Shown here piece by piece: positions 19,344 through 26,778 of a stretch of DNA of 64,000 nt. The first letter of the stretch is position 1. Each line of letters begins with the position of its first letter. The notes beneath the pieces are model-generated. The model did not search any database. It was not told the DNA's origin and was given only the letters and a program-made list of their open reading frames with translations. Location of the stretch: NCBI RefSeq assembly GCF_001262075.1, contig NZ_CP012073.1:2529001-2593000 (forward strand), given 5' to 3'. This stretch comes from Ottowia sp. oral taxon 894 (lineage in GTDB: Bacteria > Pseudomonadota > Gammaproteobacteria > Burkholderiales > Burkholderiaceae_C). Position numbers and translations under genes: made by a program.

Positions 19344-20711
19344 TCAGCGCCCGGCGCTGCACCCGGCCACCGGGGCTTCGCGGTCGGGCAACAGGCCGCC
19401 TTCGGTGAAGAAGCGCCACTGGCCGTCGCGCAGCACGCGCCATGCGCCGCAGCCTTGGTCTTCAAAGCCGTCAAAGCCAACGGCGTCGGGCATGGGCGTG
19501 CCGCTGTCGTCGTAGGCCATGTAGCGGGGGCTGTTGGCCGCTTCGCCTTTGCCGCTGGCGTCCAGCCGCAGCATGAAGTGGTTGGCGTTTTGCGCCACGA
19601 GCGCGCCTGGCAGCGGCTCGCCCAGCGGCGTGAGGCCATTCTGCGGCGTGTAGCTATAGCGCAGCGTGCGGCCTGCGGCATCGGTAAAGCGCAGGGGCTG
19701 GCCTTCGCGCAGGGCAGGGCAGGGCTTGTCTGCCGCAGCGGGCACGCCGCCCGCCAGCAGGGGTTGCAGCGTGGGCGAGAGGTAGTGGCACGTGCCGCCC
19801 GTGTGGTCTTGCAAGGCCAGGTAGCGGCGCTGGCCGTCTTGCGTGCGGGCGTCATGCACATCTTGCGCGGCGGGCAGGGTGGTGATGGGACGGCCATCGG
19901 GCAGGAAAAACTCGATGAGGCCGCTTTCTTCGCTACTTTTCTCGCCGCTTTCTTCCTCACCGCTTCCGGCGGGGCGCTGGGCCAGCAGCAGCCAGATTTT
20001 TTGCGGCTGCCCGCTTTCAGGCAGCGCTCCCACGGCGGCGTAGCGCATGGGTACGGTTTCGCGCAGGGTTGCCAGCGCCAACAGGCCCGCCGCGCCTTGC
20101 TCGTTGGCCACCGGTTGCAGGCCAGACGCCGCAGGCACGGGGTGGCTGCGAGCCAGGCCGTTTTCATCCGGCGTGGCCAGCCAGGCGCTGCGGGCCACCA
20201 CGCGGCCTTGCTGCACGCGCATGAAAACCGTGCCCCGCCGGGCGTCACCCAGCGCCAGCGTGAGCGCGGCGGGCGGCTGCCCTTGCCCGGCATAGCGGCC
20301 GTTTTGCCAGGCGCTGGCGGGCAAGGCCGGCAGTGCAATGCGCAGCGGCTGGCTGTAAGACTCGCCCAGCAAATCCTGCCCGTGCGGACTGAACAGGCGG
20401 CGCTGGCCGTCCCGCACGGCCTCAAAACCCATTGCCGCGCCGCCCAGCGGCACAGGCGCGATGCTGTCAAACACCCCCGCGCGCGGCGCGGCGCGCAGCA
20501 CGTAGCGCAGGCAGCCCTGAGCCGTTGGTTCAGCCCGCACGCGGCGGTACCAGCTCAGATCGGCGGCGCTGCCGTTGTGCGAGCGCAGTTCCTTGCCCGT
20601 GTAGGCATCGGCCGCGCAGGGTGCAAGCTCCTGCGCGGGCGCTTGCGCCTGGGCCTGAGCGGCGCAAAGCAGGGGGGCCAGTAGCAATAGGGAGCGAAGA
20701 GAAATGGGCAT
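19344..20711 (-). CDS. Secreted WG-repeat-like protein, unknown function
   Basis: ATG 20711 gives MPISLRSLLLLAPLLCAAQA, a typical signal peptide; longer in-frame starts would bury it. The mature part of about 430 residues holds loosely repeated units such as FEAVRDGQRRLFSPHG, WRVLRDGQWRFFTEGG and FDGFEDQGCGAWR. These recall WG-repeat/KWG-type beta proteins in which DGxW/RxF motifs recur. The cysteines are few and scattered. I cannot assign a function; a periplasmic or outer-membrane-associated role is likely from the signal. The flanking 20712-21070 stretch holds no recognisable gene. Confidence 0.55.
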   Translation of the reverse strand: MPISLRSLLLLAPLLCAAQAQAQAPAQELAPCAADAYTGKELRSHNGSAADLSWYRRVRAEPTAQGCLRYVLRAAPRAGVFDSIAPVPLGGAAMGFEAVRDGQRRLFSPHGQDLLGESYSQPLRIALPALPASAWQNGRYAGQGQPPAALTLALGDARRGTVFMRVQQGRVVARSAWLATPDENGLARSHPVPAASGLQPVANEQGAAGLLALATLRETVPMRYAAVGALPESGQPQKIWLLLAQRPAGSGEEESGEKSSEESGLIEFFLPDGRPITTLPAAQDVHDARTQDGQRRYLALQDHTGGTCHYLSPTLQPLLAGGVPAAADKPCPALREGQPLRFTDAAGRTLRYSYTPQNGLTPLGEPLPGALVAQNANHFMLRLDASGKGEAANSPRYMAYDDSGTPMPDAVGFDGFEDQGCGAWRVLRDGQWRFFTEGGLLPDREAPVAGCSAGR

Positions 20712-21070
20712 GACGCAAAAAGAGCGCTGAACGACGCGAACGAGCATACCCGCATCAAGATAAGCGCCAAAGCCGTGCAAACCACAGTCAAAAAGCCATG
20801 AATCGCGAAAAACGCAATTGACACGAGCGTCTGTGCTTATTGCCGCACTTTTTGTTTTGGAAAAACGGGAATGGATCCGCGCCCAGAATCAAAAAAGTGG
20901 ATTGCCGTGCGGCCAGAAATTTTGAAAACAATTTCTCCGCGCAAATTTCTCCGTACGAAACAAATGGCATCACCCGCGCCGCAGTGCGGCACCAGTTCTC
21001 GCAGGCAAAGACATGCGGAACTCAAGCGGCGGCCCACGCTTGCCGTCTGTCTCTGCTTTCGTTTTCTCGT

Positions 21071-21141
21071 ATCAGAACGAGAGCGAATTTGAAGGGCAGA
21101 AATGCCTTCTTGCGCTGATTGCTCCTGGATATCCAGCTATG
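21071..21141 (-). repeat. Intergenic repeat family 1, copy E, left half (attL of prophage 1)
   Basis: The stretch agcgaatttgaagggcagaa, gcgctgattgctcctggata and tccagctatg aligns with the reversed repeat but stops at CTATG, where prophage 1 begins. The missing end (aataaaggagcg) is found 8.1 kb away at 29274-29285, next to attR. Confidence 0.75.
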
Positions 21142-21397
21142 GCTTTGTGTGCAGTAAGGCCTGAAGCATTTGTTCTTTGAGTGCGCTTTCTGGTTCTGTT
21201 TCGATAGCCGCAACGGCTATCCAGTGATCTCTGTTTTCTCCTAATTTTGTAGCAAGGCAGCCAGCTAGGGCGGGGCTTAGGCGGCCTTTTTTCTTCGCTT
21301 GTGAAAACGTGCTTTTGTCGATAGCTAGTTCTTTGCACCAGGCTGAAGCGCGTTTCTTCGCAAGTGCTTTTTCCATTAGCTGAAGCGTTTGACTCAT
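21137..21397 (-). CDS. Prophage 1 repressor-like HTH protein
   Basis: The 86-residue protein has a helix-turn-helix-like core (AWCKELAIDKSTFSQAKKKG) followed by RLSPALAGCLATKLGENRDHW. It is transcribed away from the phage operon. Its prophage 2 counterpart (49745-50005) has the same length and alignable sequence, including KKRG-LSP-LAG-LA. The last codons read CCA TAG exactly on the att core, so integration completes the stop codon from host DNA. A good Shine-Dalgarno (AAGGAG) precedes ATG 21397. It probably controls lysogeny, like RstR/Cro-type inovirus regulators. Confidence 0.75.
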   Translation of the reverse strand: MSQTLQLMEKALAKKRASAWCKELAIDKSTFSQAKKKGRLSPALAGCLATKLGENRDHWIAVAAIETEPESALKEQMLQALLHTKP

Positions 21398-21428
21398 GGT
21401 GTAGCTCCTTTGTCAAGGGGTGAGTGTA

Positions 21429-21495
21429 GATGCTCTATCAACTATTTTTGTTGACACACTATCAATTCAGGCTTAATGTTGATGCTCTATCAACA
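21429..21495. promoter_or_regulatory. Prophage 1 operator and early promoter
   Basis: GATGCTCTATCAAC occurs twice (21430 and 21481). The second lies inside the palindrome TGTTGAT-n5-ATCAACA (21477-21495). A -35 TTGACA (21451-21456) and a -10-like TAATGT (474-479, spacer 17) point rightwards. The palindrome overlaps the expected transcription start, as a repressor site would. Confidence 0.6.
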
Positions 21496-21506
21496 AGGAG
21501 CCTGCA

Positions 21507-21671
21507 ATGCCCCCTTCCCCATCTCTTCAATCGTTGCTGCTACAGATAAGGGAGCACGGTTGTCGCGTGTTCATTGGCGGCCACGCTATCCATGTGCCTG
21601 CTGGCCTGCACGCTAATCTGATAGCAGGCGTGCTATCTGACTGGCTGCGTGGCAAGGAGATCGGCAAATGA
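21507..21671 (+). CDS. Small prophage 1 early protein
   Basis: A 54-residue ORF begins 6 bases after AAGGAG and directly follows the operator. Its C-terminal half (HVPAGLHANLIAGVLSDWLR) matches the prophage 2 protein at 49379-49627 (ISSGLHADLIAGVLADYVRH), which occupies the same position next to the repressor. Conservation between two otherwise diverged phages indicates a real gene. Function unknown; an early regulatory role is plausible from position. Confidence 0.65.
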   Translation: MPPSPSLQSLLLQIREHGCRVFIGGHAIHVPAGLHANLIAGVLSDWLRGKEIGK

Positions 21672-21672
21672 C

Positions 21673-21915
21673 CTACTCGCCGCGTCTCTCTTTTGCTTTG
21701 CGCTCCCTGCGCTCTCGCTGCAACTTTTCTCTGATCTCTTCTCTGGCGCGCATATCAGCCTCAATGCGTTTGCGCCTGCGCTTGTCAGCAAGCCGCCGTT
21801 CCAGTCTGGCGACTTTGATCTTGATGAACGCGATCAAAGCGGCAAAAGCAATGATGAATATGCCGAATTTCCAAACCATGGAAAGCGCGGCGTCCAAAAG
21901 TTCATTCATAAACAC
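21673..21915 (-). CDS. Small membrane/coiled-coil protein of prophage 1
   Basis: Up to 80 residues, with ATG 21909 as the better start (MNELLDAALSMVWK; GGGAG precedes it). It has one transmembrane helix (FGIFIIAFAALIAFI) and then a highly charged helix rich in Arg/Glu (LERRLADKRRRKRIEADMR). It runs opposite to the phage operon, like the repressor. No family recognised. The complementary strand also has an open frame, but its serine/arginine-rich composition looks like a shadow. Confidence 0.45.
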   Translation of the reverse strand: MFMNELLDAALSMVWKFGIFIIAFAALIAFIKIKVARLERRLADKRRRKRIEADMRAREEIREKLQRERRERKAKERRGE

Positions 21916-21970
21916 TCCCAGCGAAAAAAAAAAAGAAATTATGCGGCTTTAAGGCCAAGGAGGCCCGCAA

Positions 21971-22153
21971 ATGAGCATTGTTGATTTCTGCGTTGGTTTT
22001 ATTTTGGCTGTGTACTTCACGCTGATTTTTGCTTATTTTTTGTCCATTATTTTGAATGCGTTGCCCCCCGCCCAAACACCCCAGCAACAGTCCTGCTTGA
22101 AGTCGCATTGCAGGCCACGCAAGCAGGCCGGGCGTGGGGGCGACACCCAATAA
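21971..22153 (+). CDS. Small hydrophobic prophage protein
   Basis: A 60-residue ORF is preceded by a strong AAGGAGG 6 bases before ATG. It has one long hydrophobic helix (FCVGFILAVYFTLIFAYFLS) and then a short basic, cysteine-containing tail. Could be a minor membrane protein. No relative seen in prophage 2. Confidence 0.5.
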   Translation: MSIVDFCVGFILAVYFTLIFAYFLSIILNALPPAQTPQQQSCLKSHCRPRKQAGRGGDTQ

Positions 22154-22168
22154 GTGAGGTGGCGGAAT

Positions 22169-22627
22169 ATGTACACATATAACGAACACCTCCAAAGATG
22201 TGCTGAATATGCGCGGCAAGGCATATCAGACAAAGCAACATACGTTCAATTACGTATTCTAAAGGGGCAAACAACCGCATGCGCCCGAATTATGGGGCTT
22301 TGGGTTACACCTGAAGGATCTCACCTGTGGCGTCTGGCCCTGCAATGGCCCTTCAGCGGCCTTAAATACGTCGCCTTTGAACGCGTGAGACTGTGCAGCG
22401 GGGTGGGTAGCGGCTGTACCTGCCAAACGCAGCGCGGGGCCGATACGGGGCGCGGAGGGGTCCCCGCTTGCGGGGCGGTGCCGCGCCTCGTTGAGGCCCC
22501 GCGCGAAGCCTTTGAACGGCTTCATTTCGAGCTGCTCAAAAAACAGGCAGCGGGGCGTGACGTGATGGTTACACGTCACTTTAGTCCGGAAAACCGGAAA
22601 AACTGCCTAAAAAACGTGCAGCCATGA
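22169..22627 (+). CDS. Unknown prophage 1 protein upstream of rep
   Basis: ATG 22169 opens 152 residues that end in an ATGA overlap with rep (22624), an argument for translational coupling. The N-terminus (MYTYNEHLQRCAEYARQGIS) looks protein-like. The middle crosses a very GC-rich nested hairpin (22432-22504) and has unusual composition. The stretch may therefore serve mainly as an origin or regulatory RNA. No family recognised. Confidence 0.35.
   Translation: MYTYNEHLQRCAEYARQGISDKATYVQLRILKGQTTACARIMGLWVTPEGSHLWRLALQWPFSGLKYVAFERVRLCSGVGSGCTCQTQRGADTGRGGVPACGAVPRLVEAPREAFERLHFELLKKQAAGRDVMVTRHFSPENRKNCLKNVQP
22432..22504. other. GC-rich nested hairpin, candidate phage replication origin
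   Basis: Three nested stems are visible: GCGCGGGGCC (22432-22441) with GGCCCCGCGC (22495-22504); GGCGCGG (449-455) with CCGCGCC (481-487); and CCCCGC (462-467) with GCGGGG (470-475). This stands out sharply from the AT-rich phage. It lies just before rep, where a rolling-circle origin could be. Confidence 0.45.
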
Positions 22628-23721
22628 CCCCCGTTTTCCGCTTGCATCGTGGTGGCAAAGACTGGCATGTCTGCCCTGCCAGCCAGGTGCAATCCGTCGG
22701 CTTCTGCGACTGGATCAGCATCTACCAGCAACACGCCTGCGATCTGCCTCGTTTGTGTGATGGTGCGTTTATCAGCATCGATAAGGATGGAAACACCGTT
22801 AATACCACGCTAAAGAAACTGAAAGTGGAAGGCAGCCACGAAACCCGCGTTTTTATTCGTTGTGATGGTGGAACAGTTTATTTTGAAGGCAACGTTAGCC
22901 GGTTTGGCAGGCCCGATAATGTTTTTGGATATTCATTCATTGACTGCATCCAAAAAATCAACAATCTGATTGTTCAGCATGGATTACCTGCATTCACGGA
23001 GGGTAATCGCTTTATCACAAACTGGCGCGGCAATCCGCGTAGTGAATGGACTGGTGCAATCATTACCCGCGTTGATTTGACGGAAAACTTTTCGACCGGT
23101 TCACGTGATGAAGCCATAGCTTTTATGCGCTGGCTTCAGGGCCAGCAAGTTAGCCGCTTGAAAACGGGCACATATGGCGATTGTGAAACGGTTGATTTTG
23201 GCCGGGGTTCAAGGCGTGTTTATAGCAAAGCCTATTTGAAATCAGCGGAAATTCGCCGTCACTCAAAAGGAAATACCTATCTTGAAAAGTTAGCTGATTG
23301 GTGTGACGAAGTGGGATTAATCAGATTTGAGACCACCTATAAAACCACGAAGCTGCATGATATGGGTTGTCACTTTTTGGGCGGGTTTGACATGAAGCAA
23401 TTGGAAATGGATTTCAAAGAGCGCAAGGAAGTATTGACTCGCAATTCGGCTGAAATGGATGATTTTTCGCAACTGCCAAAAAGCATTCTGGCGACTTATC
23501 GAATGTGGCAGGCGGGTGACGACATAACGGCCAAATTGAAAAGGTCGCAATTCTATGTTCATAGGAAGGCGTTGTTGCCTTATGGCGTCGATATATCTGT
23601 TAAAAGCAACATCATAAAGTTTCAACCGCGAACAAGGGTAATCAAGCTCGGCCCTGTTCAGAAACCGGAATGGTACGAGCTGCCCGAAATTGAAAGGAAA
23701 TTGTATGGAACTGGTAGTTGA
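22624..23721 (+). CDS. Rolling-circle replication initiator, gpII/phage-X type
   Basis: The 365-residue protein resembles filamentous-phage gpII/gpX initiators. Visible blocks are FCDWISIYQQH near residue 30, EWTGAIITRVDLTENF at about 140-155, and the tyrosine-bearing SRRVYSKAYLKSAEIRRH at about 198-215. Such proteins nick the plus-strand origin and stay covalently attached to the DNA. Strong phage-like AT-rich codon use. The downstream ssDNA-binding gene starts inside its last codons. The Rep of prophage 2 is from a different family. Confidence 0.8.
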   Translation: MTPVFRLHRGGKDWHVCPASQVQSVGFCDWISIYQQHACDLPRLCDGAFISIDKDGNTVNTTLKKLKVEGSHETRVFIRCDGGTVYFEGNVSRFGRPDNVFGYSFIDCIQKINNLIVQHGLPAFTEGNRFITNWRGNPRSEWTGAIITRVDLTENFSTGSRDEAIAFMRWLQGQQVSRLKTGTYGDCETVDFGRGSRRVYSKAYLKSAEIRRHSKGNTYLEKLADWCDEVGLIRFETTYKTTKLHDMGCHFLGGFDMKQLEMDFKERKEVLTRNSAEMDDFSQLPKSILATYRMWQAGDDITAKLKRSQFYVHRKALLPYGVDISVKSNIIKFQPRTRVIKLGPVQKPEWYELPEIERKLYGTGS

Positions 23722-24088
23722 AATCGTCGGCATGAAGGCATTTAAGGGCACGATTGACGGCAAAGTCATTGATTCGGCGAGTCTGTTCGGCGTAGTGCGT
23801 CTGGATAGTCGTTTCAATCGAAGGGATGAATCAGGAACTAACTGGAAAACAGGCTTTGCGCTCGAAGAGTGGAAGCTGCCCGGCAGTGAAATGGCTATGC
23901 GCATGATGCATCTGAATCCGTCCATCAAGAATCCGATTTCCGTCAAGCTTGAAATCGAGCGTGTTTCAAACGGCAAGGAATCAACAGAAGTCATTATTGA
24001 TGCTGTTCCACTTAATAAATCTATTGTCGATCAGGAAACCGGCGAAATCAAATCACCGCAAGCGCAGCATCAAAAGAAAGCGGCCTGA
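23705..24088 (+). CDS. Prophage 1 ssDNA-binding protein (gpV-like)
   Basis: ATG 23705 gives 127 residues and overlaps the end of rep by 17 bases, the usual rep-ssb arrangement in inoviruses. Sequence such as MELVVEIVGMKAFKGTIDGK and FGVVRLDSRFNRRDESGTNW suggests a compact beta-barrel. It should coat the single-stranded genome before packaging. Assignment is from size, order and coupling rather than from a diagnostic motif. Confidence 0.6.
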   Translation: MELVVEIVGMKAFKGTIDGKVIDSASLFGVVRLDSRFNRRDESGTNWKTGFALEEWKLPGSEMAMRMMHLNPSIKNPISVKLEIERVSNGKESTEVIIDAVPLNKSIVDQETGEIKSPQAQHQKKAA

Positions 24089-24219
24089 TGAAAGTATTGG
24101 TTCTGGCGTCTTTGCTTTCAATTTTGGCGGGTTGTGCTGCTTACGATCCGCCGCATCAATTCAATGATATTTGGCACTCTGAAGATCATTATCCAGAGCA
24201 TTGGAGAAATAGAAGATGA
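24088..24219 (+). CDS. Small prophage lipoprotein
   Basis: A 43-residue ORF overlaps both neighbours by ATGA. It has a lipoprotein signal (MKVLVLASLLSILAGC, with Cys16 after LAG) and a 27-residue hydrophilic mature part rich in His, Asp and Trp (DIWHSEDHYPEHW). Lipoproteins are not part of the filamentous virion, so this is probably accessory cargo. A surface role such as superinfection exclusion is possible but only a guess. Confidence 0.6.
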   Translation: MKVLVLASLLSILAGCAAYDPPHQFNDIWHSEDHYPEHWRNRR

Positions 24220-24599
24220 GCCACTATATTGATTGGCAGGATAACAATACTGAAGGTATATGTCCTGATTGCGGTGAAAAGGTTGGCGCTGGTGAATGGG
24301 TAAGCGTTACCGTTGGTGGAATCGAATATCCTTTAACTTGCCCTCATTGTCATAACGGTTTGATTGAAAGCAATAGTGATGATGAGGAAGTGCAGGAGTG
24401 CTCTTTTTGTGAGCAGGAGTTTTATAAACGCGCGTTGCAGGAACATAAAGGTGGTTATGCATGTCGTGATTGCCGGGAGAATATGATCATATGTGATAAC
24501 TGCGGCTATTTTAGTGATATGGAGTCTGAGTTTTATGAAGTAGATGAAGGCTCTTTATGCATTTCGTGTTATTACAGCATGTATGGCGATGGTGAATGA
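24216..24599 (+). CDS. Prophage 1 multi-zinc-ribbon acidic protein
   Basis: The 127-residue protein overlaps the lipoprotein gene by ATGA. Six C-x2-C pairs are visible: CPDC, CPHC, CSFC, CRDC, CDNC and CISC. They could form three zinc knuckles or treble-clef units. The chain is strongly acidic (SNSDDEEVQE, MESEFYEVDEG). I know of no such protein in the core inovirus gene set. It could be a host-takeover or regulatory factor. No counterpart in prophage 2. Confidence 0.65.
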   Translation: MSHYIDWQDNNTEGICPDCGEKVGAGEWVSVTVGGIEYPLTCPHCHNGLIESNSDDEEVQECSFCEQEFYKRALQEHKGGYACRDCRENMIICDNCGYFSDMESEFYEVDEGSLCISCYYSMYGDGE

Positions 24600-24600
24600 T

Positions 24601-24744
24601 ATGACTCTGCAAGACCTGCAACAAATCGGTATTACGCCGGAAAGCATTGCTCATGCAATCGGCTTTGGTTTTGCAGTGGTAGCCAGTTTTGCTATTGCGG
24701 GCTGGGCTGTTGGCGTAGTCATTAGCATCATTCGCAAGATTTGA
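24601..24744 (+). CDS. Small prophage membrane protein (minor coat candidate)
   Basis: ATG 24601 gives 47 residues, starting 1 base after the preceding stop. A hydrophobic helix (AHAIGFGFAVVASFAIAGWA) occupies most of the chain, with a short basic end (IIRKI). Position before the major coat gene matches the 66-residue membrane protein in prophage 2 (47657-47857). Likely a minor coat (pVII/pIX-like) or assembly protein. Confidence 0.55.
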   Translation: MTLQDLQQIGITPESIAHAIGFGFAVVASFAIAGWAVGVVISIIRKI

Positions 24745-24814
24745 GATTGCAGCTTGAAGATTGCTGGGGTTCTTTTTGGTGCAATTTCGCACTGCATTCC
24801 TTGAAAGGGAAAAT

Positions 24815-25045
24815 ATGAAAACAGTTAAGTTTCTGCAAAAAAACTGGCAAAAAGCCACGGTAGCGACCGGTCTTGTGCTGGCTTCTGGTTATGCAAATGC
24901 TGCTGATCCGATTTCAACGCTTTTGGATGGCATTGATATTAGTTCAGCGGGCGCAAAGATTGCTGCCTTTGGTATTGCTGTAGTTGGTATTGCGCTTGGT
25001 ATTCACGGTATTACCGTTGCCAAACGCGTGATCAATAAAATGTAA
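24815..25045 (+). CDS. Prophage 1 major coat protein (pVIII-like) precursor
   Basis: 76 residues: a 27-residue signal sequence (ending SGYANA before ADPISTLLD), a short acidic mature N-terminus, one transmembrane helix (FGIAVVGIALGIHGITV) and a basic C-terminus (AKRVINKM). This amphipathic-acidic, hydrophobic, basic order is that of pVIII, whose basic end faces the DNA in the virion. The ATG at 24815 follows AAAGGGA. Confidence 0.8.
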   Translation: MKTVKFLQKNWQKATVATGLVLASGYANAADPISTLLDGIDISSAGAKIAAFGIAVVGIALGIHGITVAKRVINKM

Positions 25046-25047
25046 TC

Positions 25048-25140
25048 ATGCTAACGATAGCCCTGGTTGTTCTGATTCATGTGGTTTTTGCCCTGATTGG
25101 AGCGATCGGGGCTATTTGCTTTTTCTGGTTCATCAAATGA
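25048..25140 (+). CDS. Tiny prophage hydrophobic protein (pVII/pIX-like)
   Basis: A 30-residue, almost wholly hydrophobic peptide (MLTIALVVLIHVVFALIGAI continuing to FFWFIK) lies 2 bases after the coat gene and overlaps the adsorption gene by ATGA. Size and position fit a pVII/pIX-type end-cap protein. Prophage 2 has a 19-residue equivalent at the same place. Confidence 0.6.
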   Translation: MLTIALVVLIHVVFALIGAIGAICFFWFIK

Positions 25141-26429
25141 AAAAGTTACTTGCATTATTAATGTTGCTTGTGCATGTAACTGCATTTGCAGATTTTACAC
25201 CTCTGCCTATTTTTGAGGGTGAAGTGGGTCGGGGCATTGGCGCTAATAAAAAGTCGTATTTTGACAATATGGGTGCTTGTAAAGCTTGGGTTTCCGGTTT
25301 GGTTTCGGAGCCTTCGTATTGGGATGATTGCTCTGCTACTTATAGCGGGACTGGACTTTGTGAAAATTATCGAGCAAAGGAAGATGATTTTACGGTTGGT
25401 TCTTGTTCAGAGGAATCATTTTGTCCTGATAATTCAACGACTCATAGGCGAAGAAATGAAAAGGACAAGATAATAACTACTTGCACTTGCCTTGGTGGTT
25501 ATGTTGAAAAAGATCATGCTTGCGTGAAGCCTAAGACTTGTGAGGCGGGAAAAGAAATTCATCGTGATTTTCCGGTGAAAGGCCCGTCACAATTATGTGA
25601 TGGCGGTTGCATGTATAAACTTGAGGCGTCGGTTGATACAGGGGAATATGGCTGGGGTGGTGATTATGTAGGAACTGGTGCGGAATGTAGTGAAAAGCCA
25701 GATAAGCCGGATAAACCGGATGAGCCTAAGCCTGATCCGAATCCCGGCGACGGTGGTGGCTCCGGAGGCGGTGGTGGCTCCGGAGGCGGTGGTGGCCCTG
25801 GCGGTGGTGGCTCTGGCGATGGTGGTGGCTCTGGCGGCGGTGGCTCTGGCGGCGGTGGTGGCTCCGGTGGTGGCGGCTCTGGCGATGGCGGCGGCTCTGG
25901 TGATGGCGGCGGCTCTGGCGATGGCGGTGGCTCTGGCGATGGCGGCGGCTCTGGCGATGGCCACGGCTCTGGCGATGGCCACGGCTCTGGCGATGGCCAC
26001 GGCTCTGGCGATGGCCACGGCTCTGGCGATGGCAAGCCAGGTGGCAAACCTGGGGGAAAACCGGGCGGTAAGCCTGATGGCAGCGGCGAATGTGAAGGAA
26101 ATGACTGCGCAGATAACAACGCTGGCCCTGGCCTTCCCGGCACGCCTGATCTTTATAAAAAGCAATATAAAGATGGCATTAAAGGTGTTTGGAATGAAAG
26201 AAGCGCCGAAATGAAAAAAACACCTTTGGGCGGTTTGGCAGGTCGCTTGCTTCCCAAAGTTAATAGTGGTACTTGTCCTAAATGGATGGTTGATTTGAAT
26301 TTTGGCGGTAGGTGGAATTATGGGGCGGGTGATGTGTCTCCGCCCTGCTGGATTTGGCCTGTTCTTCGTGCAATGGTTATTTGTTGCGCCTTGATATTTG
26401 CAAGTCGATTGATATTTGGCGGAGCATAA
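25137..26429 (+). CDS. Prophage 1 adsorption protein (pIII-like)
   Basis: 430 residues: signal peptide (MKKLLALLMLLVHVTAFA), a cysteine-rich N-terminal receptor region (about 20-190) with CTCLGGYVEKDHACVKP, then a Pro/Asp/Lys hinge (SEKPDKPDKPDEPKPDPNP). A long Gly-rich linker of GGGSG and SGDGHG-type repeats follows. The C-terminal domain ends in a membrane helix (WPVLRAMVICCALIFASR). This is the pIII plan: host binding at the tip, virion anchoring at the C-terminus. The N-domain is alignable with that of prophage 2, but the linker repeats differ. Confidence 0.85.
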   Translation: MKKLLALLMLLVHVTAFADFTPLPIFEGEVGRGIGANKKSYFDNMGACKAWVSGLVSEPSYWDDCSATYSGTGLCENYRAKEDDFTVGSCSEESFCPDNSTTHRRRNEKDKIITTCTCLGGYVEKDHACVKPKTCEAGKEIHRDFPVKGPSQLCDGGCMYKLEASVDTGEYGWGGDYVGTGAECSEKPDKPDKPDEPKPDPNPGDGGGSGGGGGSGGGGGPGGGGSGDGGGSGGGGSGGGGGSGGGGSGDGGGSGDGGGSGDGGGSGDGGGSGDGHGSGDGHGSGDGHGSGDGHGSGDGKPGGKPGGKPGGKPDGSGECEGNDCADNNAGPGLPGTPDLYKKQYKDGIKGVWNERSAEMKKTPLGGLAGRLLPKVNSGTCPKWMVDLNFGGRWNYGAGDVSPPCWIWPVLRAMVICCALIFASRLIFGGA

Positions 26430-26454
26430 ACTATTTTGTTTGCTGGAGCTGGAG

Positions 26455-26778
26455 ATGCTTAATTGGTTGAAGCAACGCATAGTTGATGTAATAAAGTGGT
26501 TTGCCGATATATTTATCGTCATATTTAAAGCGCTCTGGGATTTGGTAACAGACTTGTTTTCATGGGTATTTGATCAGTTGATGGGCCTTGTTGTTTCGGC
26601 TCTTTCCGCAATCGATCTTGGTGGTCTGAATAACTATAATCCTCAAACGGGTTTTACTTCGGAAATGTTAAACATAATGGGGCTTTTGGGTGTAGGTGAG
26701 GCATCGGCGATTATCGTGACTGCGATTGGGATCAGGTTGATTTTGCAGCTGATTCCTTTTACACGCTTGGGAAGCTAA
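26455..26778 (+). CDS. Prophage 1 pVI-like minor coat protein (DUF2523 type)
   Basis: ATG 26455 after CTGGAGCTGGA gives 107 residues. The N-terminal half is a long hydrophobic helix pair (VIKWFADIFIVIFKALWDLV). The C-terminal helix (GEASAIIVTAIGIRLILQLI) ends in a short polar tail. DUF2523 proteins between the adsorption gene and zot are the pVI equivalents of many inoviruses. The stop abuts the zot start at 26779. Confidence 0.75.
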   Translation: MLNWLKQRIVDVIKWFADIFIVIFKALWDLVTDLFSWVFDQLMGLVVSALSAIDLGGLNNYNPQTGFTSEMLNIMGLLGVGEASAIIVTAIGIRLILQLIPFTRLGS

